NCBI GenBank assembly: GCA_036558645.1
Contig: DATBFG010000114.1
Location: 62,001-126,000, forward strand
Reading direction: 5' to 3'
Source: DATBFG01 sp036558645
Lineage (GTDB): Bacteria > Acidobacteriota > Terriglobia > Terriglobales > Acidobacteriaceae
Length of the DNA stretch: 64,000 nucleotides
Positions 33,071-40,272 of this stretch are shown here, in pieces. The position numbers were made by a program, and so were the translations under genes. How positions within the stretch are numbered: position 1 is the stretch's first letter; the number at the start of each line of letters is the position of its first letter. The notes below the pieces were generated by a model, which ran no database searches, had not been told where the DNA came from, and saw nothing but the letters and a program-made list of their open reading frames with translations.

Positions 33071-34126
33071 ATGCTTATGAAGAAGGGGATTTCTCTTTAT
33101 CTGACAACGCTTTTGCTGCTTGCCGCCTTCACCGTGGCGGTGGGTTGCTCGAAAACGCCTAGCGATGCTCAGATCACGAGCGATATCCAAGCTAAGTTGA
33201 ACGCGGATTCCGGGCTGACCGGCAAGCCGATCAATATTCAGACCGCGAATGGGACAGTCACTCTGTCCGGAACAGTCGAGAACGACACACAGCGCGAGGC
33301 GGCATCGCGATACGCCTCTTCCGAGCCCGGAGCTAAGCAGATTGTGAACAATCTCCAGGTGGCTCCGCCGGCACCCGCAGAAACCGCACAGACTCCACCC
33401 GTGGAAGAACCCAAACCTGCCCCAGCGAAGCCGCGCGCCAGCAAGCCGCGTGTACATCATCCGGTTAAGGAACCGAGTGACGACGATATGTCGAGCATGA
33501 GCTCGATGGCTCCGCCAGTCACCAATGTGCCACCACCCGCTCCGGCGCCTCCCCCGCCTCCAGCTAAGGTCACCATTCCCTCGGGAACCACTTTGGCTGT
33601 GCGTCTGGTAGACGCAATCGATACTGAAACGAGCCAGCAGGGCCAGACCTTTCATGCAACACTCGACTCGCCACTATCGGCAGAGGGCGAAGTTGCAATT
33701 CCCTCCGGCTACGACGTAGAAGGACACATCGTGTCTGTGAAGAGTGCCGGTAAATTTGCCGGCCAGTCAGAACTAATTCTGCAGCTCGATCGCATTTCAG
33801 CAAACGGCAAGTACTACAACATTCAGACGGACCAGTACAAACGCCAGGGCTCGTCTCGCGGTAAGAACACAGCTGAGAAGGTGGGCGCTGGAGCTGGTAT
33901 CGGCGCCATCATCGGAGCCATTGCCGGAGGTGGCAAGGGCGCTGCGATCGGTGCAGCTGCCGGCGGCGGTTTGGGAGGTGGTGTGCAAGCCGCCACCAAG
34001 GGCCAGCAAATCAAGCTGCCTTCTGAGACCGTGTTGAACTTCACCTTGCAAGGTCCGGTTAGCGTCGTCCCTACAACTCAGGGACCGAACGCAGGCCGGC
34101 CGCCGCTTGAATCGAGTAACAGATAA
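33071..34126 (+). CDS. Lipoprotein with BON domain, proline-rich linker and glycine zipper
   Basis: About 351 residues from ATG 33071 (or 33077), preceded by AGGGG. A signal sequence ends in a plausible lipobox (AVGC). A BON domain follows (~residues 30-95: ITSDIQAKLNADSGLTGKPI, then VTLSGTVENDTQREAA). It is followed by a Pro/Ala/Lys-rich spacer, a ~110-residue beta-rich region starting PSGTTLAVRLVDAIDT, and a glycine zipper (GAGIGAIIGAIAGGGKGAA). BON domains bind membranes or osmotic-stress ligands, and glycine zippers span or perturb membranes. A strong terminator lies just after the stop. Confidence 0.78.
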   Translation: MLMKKGISLYLTTLLLLAAFTVAVGCSKTPSDAQITSDIQAKLNADSGLTGKPINIQTANGTVTLSGTVENDTQREAASRYASSEPGAKQIVNNLQVAPPAPAETAQTPPVEEPKPAPAKPRASKPRVHHPVKEPSDDDMSSMSSMAPPVTNVPPPAPAPPPPPAKVTIPSGTTLAVRLVDAIDTETSQQGQTFHATLDSPLSAEGEVAIPSGYDVEGHIVSVKSAGKFAGQSELILQLDRISANGKYYNIQTDQYKRQGSSRGKNTAEKVGAGAGIGAIIGAIAGGGKGAAIGAAAGGGLGGGVQAATKGQQIKLPSETVLNFTLQGPVSVVPTTQGPNAGRPPLESSNR

Positions 34127-34149
34127 CGCTTCAAGAGTGCATCAAAAGA

Positions 34150-34180
34150 GGCGCGGATAGCATCCGCGCCTTCAGTTTTT
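34150..34180 (+). terminator. Rho-independent terminator after the BON lipoprotein gene
   Basis: GGCGCGGA (34150-34157) pairs perfectly with TCCGCGCC (34163-34170) around the loop TAGCA, followed by TTCAGTTTTT. It is 24 bases downstream of the stop. Confidence 0.85.
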
Positions 34181-34311
34181 AGCCTTCCCGCCCCATCGAG
34201 AACTACTACTCGTCACGACACGACGTGATCAGCCTCACATTCAAGAGTTTCTTTCCTTCCTAGACTGTTCTGTTGGCGTTCTTCGCCGACAGCCGTCCCC
34301 TAGGAGGACAC

Positions 34312-34749
34312 ATGCGAAACCGAAAATTCATATGGATGTTTGCAGGCCTTATAGCCCTGGCTCTTGCCGTCGGCGCACAGGAAGAACCGCAGAAAACAAT
34401 CAAGCACGTCCCTGTAAAGCCAACTTCTGCGGCGTCGGGTCAAGAGATGTACACATCGTACTGCGCTGTCTGCCATGGCAAGGACGGCAAAGGGAACGGT
34501 CCAGCGGCTGAGGCTCTCAAAGCCCGTCCGACCAATCTGACTGCCCTGACGATCAACAATGGCGGAAAGTTTCCGTCGATGAAAGTCGCCTCTTCGATTC
34601 GTGGCGAATCGGCAACGCCCGCGCATGGTACAGCGGAAATGCCGATCTGGGGCCAGTTGTTCCGTTCAATGAGCGGTGGCCACGAGAGTGAAGTTCAGCA
34701 ACGAGTAGCGAACCTCACAAATTACGTCGAGACAATACAAACCAAGTAG
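34312..34749 (+). CDS. Exported monohaem cytochrome c
   Basis: A 145-residue protein with a signal peptide (MRNRKFIWMFAGLIALALAV; cleavage near GAQ). It has one c-type haem site, YCAVCHGKDGKGNGPAA, and a probable axial Met in GTAEMPIWGQLF, as in class I cytochromes. It acts in the periplasm as an electron carrier. ATG 34312 is preceded by TAGGAGG seven bases upstream, which decides the start against the longer frame from 34273. No oxidase subunit is adjacent. Confidence 0.9.
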   Translation: MRNRKFIWMFAGLIALALAVGAQEEPQKTIKHVPVKPTSAASGQEMYTSYCAVCHGKDGKGNGPAAEALKARPTNLTALTINNGGKFPSMKVASSIRGESATPAHGTAEMPIWGQLFRSMSGGHESEVQQRVANLTNYVETIQTK

Positions 34750-34760
34750 TCTCCCTGGAT

Positions 34761-34788
34761 TGGGGTGCGTCTGCAGGTACGTACCCCA
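34761..34788 (+). terminator. Hairpin after the cytochrome c gene
   Basis: TGGGGTGCG (34761-34769) pairs with CGTACCCCA (34780-34788), with one G-U pair. It is 11 bases after the stop but lacks a T tract, so terminator function is uncertain. The rest of the gap to 35038 shows no gene or motif I can support. Confidence 0.35.
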
Positions 34789-35038
34789 GCCATCCGCGTT
34801 GCGCCGTAGATGCCTTCCTGTTAGATTCATCAGCGACAGGACGTCCGGAAAGCCTACCCCTTCGGCGCGTCTGTAAATCTCCGACCGTTGGTTGGTCCGC
34901 CCCGCCAAGGAACAAGGCTTACCGAGCCAGCCGTTGCCAGTCTTTTTCGCCTCAATGGGGAATCTGGCGCAAGTCTTTCCGCCATGTTCTCCAGCAGGGG
35001 TCAGGTTACTGTCGTGGCCGATCCGTCATCCTAACTAA

Positions 35039-36601
35039 GTGGGGGTTCGCGAGCGCGTAACAAGCACCGAGACGCTTCGCGATCTGCACTTTTCCGTTCC
35101 CATGAACCACCCTGATAGCGAGCGTTGGGGATTTACGCACCTGCTTCAACACTGGGCCGTGCGTTCCGCTGGTGCTCTGTTTGCAACAGCCCTCGCGTTG
35201 TTCATATGGACTCTCTGGCCGGTTATGCATGAGGATCCATTTGCCATCTTTATCGCCGCCGTTATTGTTGTGGCGCGTTTCTTCGGATTCGGCCCTGCCC
35301 TGATTTGCACCGTTGCTTCCGCGTGCGTATTGGCCTACTGGGTGTTCCCACCTACTGGCTTTCTAGTGACCCATAATGACGCCGAGCGTCTCGTGGTTTT
35401 TGGGGTCGTGTCAATCCTGACTGCCGGCCTGGCACGGCAAAGGTCGCGGGCAGAGACCCGTGAAGGGGACATGCGCCAGATGATGGCCTCAATTGTTGAA
35501 TCGTCGAACGATGCCATCCTGAGCGTGTCTTATGGCGGCATTGTCACCAGCTGGAATCGTGGCGCGGAAACTCTCTATGGTTACACAGCTGAAGAAGCGA
35601 TTGGCCAGCACATATCGCTTATCGCTCCACCGGAGCGCATACAGGAAATCTCGCAAAATACGATTCGATTGCAGCGTGGCGAGCACATTGAGAGCTATCA
35701 CACCGAACGCATGCGTAAGGATGGACGTCGAGTGAGCGTAATGCTCTCCATTTCCCCATTGCGGAAGAGCAAAGGCATGGTCATCGGATCTTCAGTGATT
35801 GCGCGGGATATCACCGCCCAGAAGAGAGCAGAGGAAGCGCTTCGCCGGAATGAAAAGCTGGCTACGGCCGGACGATTGGCGGCTACTATCGCTCATGAGA
35901 TCAATAACCCCCTGGAAGCAGTCATTAACCTCCTCTACCTGGCACAACAATCTCCCGAGCGATCACATGAATACCTAAAACAGGCCGAACAAGAGGTGCA
36001 GCGTGTCGCGGTCATTGCTCACCAAACCTTGGGATTCGTGCGAGAACACGCGTCTCCAAAGCCGCTCAATGTCACTGAGACAATCGCGCAGATCTTGCAC
36101 CTTTACTCGCGCCGCCTCCAGCAGAAGCACATTCGCGTGCTGGAGCGTTTCGACAAGGACGCGGAAGTCTGGGGTTTTGCCGGTGAGTTGCGGCAGCTTT
36201 TTTCGAACCTGACACTGAATGCCATCGATGCAGTTAAAGATGGCGGCACGTTGCAGCTGCGCGTCTCGCGCAGACATGAATGGGGAAACCCAAGCCGGCG
36301 GGGTGTCAGAATCCTGATCGCGGACAACGGATCGGGAATCGCCCGCGGCGATATGCAGCACATCTTTGAGCCCTTCTTCACAACCAAGAAGGACGTCGGG
36401 ACCGGCTTGGGATTGTGGCTGGCCCACGGCGTGGTTCAAAAGCACGCAGGGTCTATACGCGTGCGCAGCCGCACGGTACCGGGCAAGAATGGAACCGTCT
36501 TCTCGGTATTCCTTCCCAGCAAGCCCAAAGAGACCGTTCCTGAGCTACGCAAGTCCATTCCAGATCAGTCACTTACGCATGATCGTCCGTCTGTACAATG
36601 A
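35039..36601 (+). CDS. Membrane PAS sensor histidine kinase
   Basis: A 520-residue kinase. Three to four N-terminal helices (~33-125) are of the DUF4118/KdpD-like type. A PAS domain (~150-265) has IVESSNDAILSV and GYTAEEAIGQHISLI. HisKA has the phospho-acceptor in LAATIAHEINNPLEAV, and the ATPase has N box NLTLNAIDAV, G1 DNGSGIARG and G2 GTGLGLWLAHG. The GTG at 35039 is the longest start; ATG 35102 is an alternative, and neither has a good Shine-Dalgarno. No response regulator is adjacent. The prepilin peptidase gene follows. Confidence 0.88.
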   Translation: MGVRERVTSTETLRDLHFSVPMNHPDSERWGFTHLLQHWAVRSAGALFATALALFIWTLWPVMHEDPFAIFIAAVIVVARFFGFGPALICTVASACVLAYWVFPPTGFLVTHNDAERLVVFGVVSILTAGLARQRSRAETREGDMRQMMASIVESSNDAILSVSYGGIVTSWNRGAETLYGYTAEEAIGQHISLIAPPERIQEISQNTIRLQRGEHIESYHTERMRKDGRRVSVMLSISPLRKSKGMVIGSSVIARDITAQKRAEEALRRNEKLATAGRLAATIAHEINNPLEAVINLLYLAQQSPERSHEYLKQAEQEVQRVAVIAHQTLGFVREHASPKPLNVTETIAQILHLYSRRLQQKHIRVLERFDKDAEVWGFAGELRQLFSNLTLNAIDAVKDGGTLQLRVSRRHEWGNPSRRGVRILIADNGSGIARGDMQHIFEPFFTTKKDVGTGLGLWLAHGVVQKHAGSIRVRSRTVPGKNGTVFSVFLPSKPKETVPELRKSIPDQSLTHDRPSVQ

Positions 36602-36636
36602 CTTTCGTACCTTAGAAGTGACAACCTTATCCGCCT

Positions 36637-36642
36637 TATAAT
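36637..36642 (+). promoter_or_regulatory. -10 box upstream of prepilin peptidase gene
   Basis: TATAAT, 48 bases before the GTG start, giving a leader of about 40 nt that contains the AGGTGGAG ribosome-binding site. No convincing -35 at the right spacing. Confidence 0.4.
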
Positions 36643-36690
36643 CAATGCAAAATCAGCAATTTTCTGCATTCTTGAAGTCAAAGGTGGAGG

Positions 36691-37614
36691 GTGGATCCTT
36701 ACCTCGCATCCGAAATGTTCGCGCTGGGGCTGGCATTCGGCAGCTTCCTGAACGTGTGCATCTACAGGATGCCCAGGGACATGTCTGTGATTCGGCCCGG
36801 ATCAACCTGCCCGGGCTGCAAGAAGCCCATTCGCTTCTATGACAATGTTCCGATATTGAGCTGGTTGGTTTTGCGGGGGCGCTGTCGCAGCTGCAAGGCG
36901 CGGATTTCTCTACGGTACCTGGTCATTGAGCTTCTTACTGGCGCGATCTTTCTCGCCTGCTATGCATACTTCGGCTGGACCTTGGCTATGCTGAAGTACT
37001 GCACATTGGGATTCCTATTGCTGGGTTTGATTTTCACCGATGCCGAAACTCAGCTGTTACCGGACAAGCTGACATTAACCGGGCTGTCACTGGGGCTGTC
37101 GTTCAGCCTCTTGGTTCCCGTAAATGACCTCGCATCGCAACTGCTCCCTGGCGTTATTTCTCTGCCGGTGAGCTCTGACATTTGGTGGCGGTTTCTGTCA
37201 CTCATTGACGCAGTGCTGGGCGCAATTGTAGGAGCGTCGTTCATCTATGGAGCCGGCGCCATTTACCTCAGGGCTCGAGGCGTAGAAGGAATGGGCTTCG
37301 GCGATGTGAAGCTGATGGCAATGATCGGCGCATTTCTTGGTATTAAACTCACCATCTTCACGATATTTACGGCCTCCATCGCAGGGTCGTTGTTTGGCGT
37401 TTCTACGGTTCTTACCGTCTGGCTTAAGCGAACACGGCGACGGGTGATCCGGTTCCATGAGCCGATCAGTGAAGCCCGTAAACACGCTACGCGCTCGGCA
37501 GTGATCGCTTTGCGCCATCACCAGATGCCTTTCGGAGTATTCCTGGGCGGGATGGCCATGATTGCTTTCTTCTTCGGAGATCGATTCCTGCACTGGTATT
37601 GGGGACTGCTATGA
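36691..37614 (+). CDS. pilD: Prepilin peptidase (A24, PilD-like)
   Basis: Cleaves and N-methylates type IV prepilins at the inner membrane. It is 307 residues with about seven or eight helices. The N-terminal methyltransferase region has GSFLNVCIYRMP and the zinc pairs CPGC and CRSC. The catalytic Asp residues are in IFTDAETQLLPD and MGFGDVKLMA. The start is GTG with AGGTGGAG directly upstream. It overlaps the next gene by four bases (ATGA), so the two are coupled. Pilin and assembly genes are not in the window. Confidence 0.93.
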   Translation: MDPYLASEMFALGLAFGSFLNVCIYRMPRDMSVIRPGSTCPGCKKPIRFYDNVPILSWLVLRGRCRSCKARISLRYLVIELLTGAIFLACYAYFGWTLAMLKYCTLGFLLLGLIFTDAETQLLPDKLTLTGLSLGLSFSLLVPVNDLASQLLPGVISLPVSSDIWWRFLSLIDAVLGAIVGASFIYGAGAIYLRARGVEGMGFGDVKLMAMIGAFLGIKLTIFTIFTASIAGSLFGVSTVLTVWLKRTRRRVIRFHEPISEARKHATRSAVIALRHHQMPFGVFLGGMAMIAFFFGDRFLHWYWGLL

Positions 37615-38456
37615 AAGCACTCGTCACCAGTCCAGTCGTACTTCCTACGGTACTCGTCCTGTTTGTCGCAGTTTTTGCATTCGTGATCGGGAAGATGCTG
37701 ATGAAACGTCTGCGCCGGTCAGTGACGGAAGAGGGCCTGGTGACAGATCAGACATCATCCATCGAGCAATTGCCGATGCATATGTACAACGCGGTCATCC
37801 AGGAGCTCAAGCAGCAGAAACACGAGTTGCAGAGCCTGCAGCAGGTGGAGAGACGACGCGCCAAGACTTCAGACAACATTAGCGCGGCGATCTTGTCGAA
37901 TCTCTCTAGCGGAGTCTTGTTTTTTACAGTGAACGGGCTGGTTCGCCAGAGCAATGCAGCGGCAAAGCAGATCCTGGGTTTTGGATCGCCGGTGGGAATG
38001 AGTGCGGCGGAGCTGTTTCGTTCACCAGATTGCGGACCAGAATTGGCGTCGGTAGTCACTTCTGCTCTGCGTGAACAGACAGCGCGACGATGCTTCGGGG
38101 CGAGCTACAGAACTCCGGCTGGCGATGAACGCACGATCGACATCACCGTGACCGTTGTGCGCGCCACCACCGGAGATCTGCTGGGAGCGGCTTGTCTGAT
38201 CAATGATCGAAGTGAACTGGCTGAGATTCAACGGCAGGTGAGCTTGCGAGGCGAAATGTCCGCGGAGATGGCATTCGAATTGCGAAATTCGCTTGCCACC
38301 ATTTCTGGCTATGCACAACAGTTAGCCGCCGGGCGGGACCCGGATTTAGCCCGCCAGCTGGCATCCGACATCGCCGCAGAATCAGCCCACCTGGATCGCA
38401 CCATTGGTGGATTCCTGGCCAGCGATAGAAAAGCAGAGATCGCGTCACGAGCTTGA
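37611..38456 (+). CDS. Degenerate histidine-kinase-like membrane protein with PAS domain
   Basis: A 281-residue protein: one N-terminal helix (VLPTVLVLFVAVFAFVIG), a short coiled coil (IQELKQQKHELQSLQQVERR), a PAS-like domain (~90-205), then a HisKA-like helix pair. The H-box reads MAFELRNSLATISGYAQQL, with Phe222 where the phospho-accepting His should be. The protein ends about 50 residues later with no ATPase domain. It cannot be a normal kinase; it may be a dimerising sensor or scaffold. It is translationally coupled to pilD, suggesting a role with type IV pili. Confidence 0.72.
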   Translation: MKALVTSPVVLPTVLVLFVAVFAFVIGKMLMKRLRRSVTEEGLVTDQTSSIEQLPMHMYNAVIQELKQQKHELQSLQQVERRRAKTSDNISAAILSNLSSGVLFFTVNGLVRQSNAAAKQILGFGSPVGMSAAELFRSPDCGPELASVVTSALREQTARRCFGASYRTPAGDERTIDITVTVVRATTGDLLGAACLINDRSELAEIQRQVSLRGEMSAEMAFELRNSLATISGYAQQLAAGRDPDLARQLASDIAAESAHLDRTIGGFLASDRKAEIASRA

Positions 38457-38463
38457 TGGGGAG

Positions 38464-39069
38464 ATGAAAACTATGAAGCGCATTTTGTTTCTTGGGATAG
38501 CAGTAGTACTGACAATGACGGCCATGGCATCTTCCGCCAAGGCACAATCCGATTCGCTTGGCGACTATGCGCGCAGCGTCCGCAAGGATAAGAAGACGAC
38601 AACCAAGCAATTCGACAACGATAATTTGCCTCGGACGGACAAACTAAGCGTCGTCGGACAAGACCCGGAGCGAACAACCGACGGGACTCAACTGAGCGAC
38701 TCAGCTCAAACCGGTGAGCAGCCTCAAGCGGGAGATGATGCCACGAAATCCGCCGACGCTGGATCCGCTGATGACAAGCAAAAGAGCTATGACGAATGGA
38801 AGGGCAAAATCGCAACGCAAAAGGACAAGGTAGATTTGCTCTCGCGTGAACTTGACGTTCTTGAACGTGAATATCGATTGCGAGCGGCCGCCATGTACGC
38901 CGATGCCGGCAATCGACTGCGTAACGCCGGTACGTGGGACAAAGAAGACGCACAGTACAAGAAGCAGATCGCCGACAAACAAAAGGGGGTCGAAGACGCC
39001 AAGAAGCAACTGGAGGATCTGCAGGAACAGGCTCGGAAGTCCGGGGTCCCTAGCAAGATGAGGGAATAA
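38464..39069 (+). CDS. Secreted coiled-coil protein of unknown function
   Basis: A 201-residue protein from ATG 38464 (frame open from 38404 within the previous gene). A signal peptide ends at SSAKAQ. A charged, low-complexity segment follows (DSLGDYARSVRKDKKTTTKQ). A long C-terminal coiled coil (~120-200: KIATQKDKVDLLSRELDVLE and QKGVEDAKKQLEDLQEQARK) completes it. No enzyme motif is present. It starts seven bases after the degenerate kinase and probably shares its operon with pilD. Confidence 0.7.
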   Translation: MKTMKRILFLGIAVVLTMTAMASSAKAQSDSLGDYARSVRKDKKTTTKQFDNDNLPRTDKLSVVGQDPERTTDGTQLSDSAQTGEQPQAGDDATKSADAGSADDKQKSYDEWKGKIATQKDKVDLLSRELDVLEREYRLRAAAMYADAGNRLRNAGTWDKEDAQYKKQIADKQKGVEDAKKQLEDLQEQARKSGVPSKMRE

Positions 39070-39111
39070 CTCGCGCGGCCTCTCAAGAATCGTGCCGCAA
39101 TGATCGATTTC

Positions 39112-39147
39112 CCGCCCTTTTTGTGCCCCTGGATGGCACGAGGGCGG
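39112..39147. terminator. Nested hairpin in a convergent gap
   Basis: CCGCCCT (39112-39118) pairs with AGGGCGG (39141-39147), and inside it GTGCC (39123-39127) pairs with GGCAC (39135-39139). It lies between two convergent genes, with a T run on the left arm side. It may terminate both. Confidence 0.4.
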
Positions 39148-39163
39148 ACTTCCCATTTTCTCC

Positions 39164-39703
39164 CTAGGCAGAACTCTCTCGAAGCACCAGAATCTGTTTC
39201 AAATGATGCTTGCCATGTACCAAGTGAAATTTCCGCCACTCCTGCGACGTCAACGGCCCTAATATCGGATGATCCATCATCGGCGTCTTTTTGCCGTAGC
39301 GAATTTCGCACGCCGTAATTGCCCGATCCATGGTATCGATGTTGTGATCAAGTTCCGAGAGGATGTTTTCCGTAGAGGCACCCTTCGGGAGCGCCGTTTT
39401 GGGTGACTCACGACCGGAGGGAAGGTATCCCGCTCCTGTTACGAGAAAAATCGCTACTTTCTGGTAAAAAGTCGGAGAACCTGCCAGGGGACGTCCTGCC
39501 TGCAACGATTTCTCGCAACCCTTAATGGTGCCGATATATGTGAGCGAAAGATGCTCCAGAATTTCACCTGCACACCACTTCCCTTCGGGATGATGTGAAA
39601 GCTGTGCGGCTGTCATGCCCACCGTGGCCTCGTTGATGGCCTTTCTAAGGCGTTCCAAATAAATATTCATCTGGCTCGGATTTGTCGCTACGCCTGTTTC
39701 CAT
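39164..39703 (-). CDS. DinB-like / DUF1569 protein
   Basis: A four-helix-bundle protein of about 179 residues from ATG 39703 (frame open to 39742; ATG 39670 is also possible). GKWCAGEILEHLSLTY and FHLVHGKHHLKQI carry the His residues that form the DinB metal site. DinB-family proteins are often thiol-dependent transferases, but the substrate here is unknown. Its start overlaps the methyltransferase-like gene upstream by 16 bases, suggesting coupling. Confidence 0.72.
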   Translation of the reverse strand: METGVATNPSQMNIYLERLRKAINEATVGMTAAQLSHHPEGKWCAGEILEHLSLTYIGTIKGCEKSLQAGRPLAGSPTFYQKVAIFLVTGAGYLPSGRESPKTALPKGASTENILSELDHNIDTMDRAITACEIRYGKKTPMMDHPILGPLTSQEWRKFHLVHGKHHLKQILVLRESSA

Positions 39704-40212
39704 GCCCGCAGTCGTGGCCACCAGCGCCGCACATTGCGGCAATACTCTTCATAGTCTCCATCGAACTTCTGACGCAAGGTCGGCTCTTCGTAGTACATGA
39801 CGAACAAATGAATGCCTATGGCAACGGCGGCCACAGCCGCGATGACGGCAGCATTCGCATGTCCAAATACAATCCAAAGCCCGATCCAGCCCACAGCGAA
39901 CCCGACATACATCGGATTCCGAACATATCGGTAGAATCCGACTACAACCAACCGCTGAGGTGGAATGAACGGTGCCGGAGTTCCCCGCCCGGCCCAACCA
40001 AAGTCCCAAATACAACGAAGTGCGACCGCAAACCCCATGACCGACGGGATAGCAGCCAGCCATCGCAACCGTGGAGGATGTCCCGCCTCAACGCGAAACC
40101 CCAGCCATCCAGGGAGCAGCCAAAACCACAGCGCGAAGAACGCCGTTCCCACTATCAAGGCCGCAAGCGTAGTCAACCATCGCTCCTCCCTTATTGATTC
40201 TCTATGCGCCAT
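39688..40212 (-). CDS. Isoprenylcysteine/phospholipid methyltransferase-family membrane protein
   Basis: A 174-residue multi-helix protein. The C-terminal signature VGFYRYVRNPMYVGFAV, then EEPTLRQKFDGDYEEYCRNV and RWWPR, is that of the ICMT/PEMT-like SAM methyltransferases. The substrate (lipid, small molecule or prenylated thiol) cannot be told from sequence. ATG 40212 has GGAGG six bases upstream, which favours it over 40236. Confidence 0.8.
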   Translation of the reverse strand: MAHRESIREERWLTTLAALIVGTAFFALWFWLLPGWLGFRVEAGHPPRLRWLAAIPSVMGFAVALRCIWDFGWAGRGTPAPFIPPQRLVVVGFYRYVRNPMYVGFAVGWIGLWIVFGHANAAVIAAVAAVAIGIHLFVMYYEEPTLRQKFDGDYEEYCRNVRRWWPRLRAWKQA

Positions 40213-40272
40213 GGGAGCCTCCGGGCTATTATGCACCCTGAGTGAAACGGAAAATTGGGTGGTTTTCTCTGC

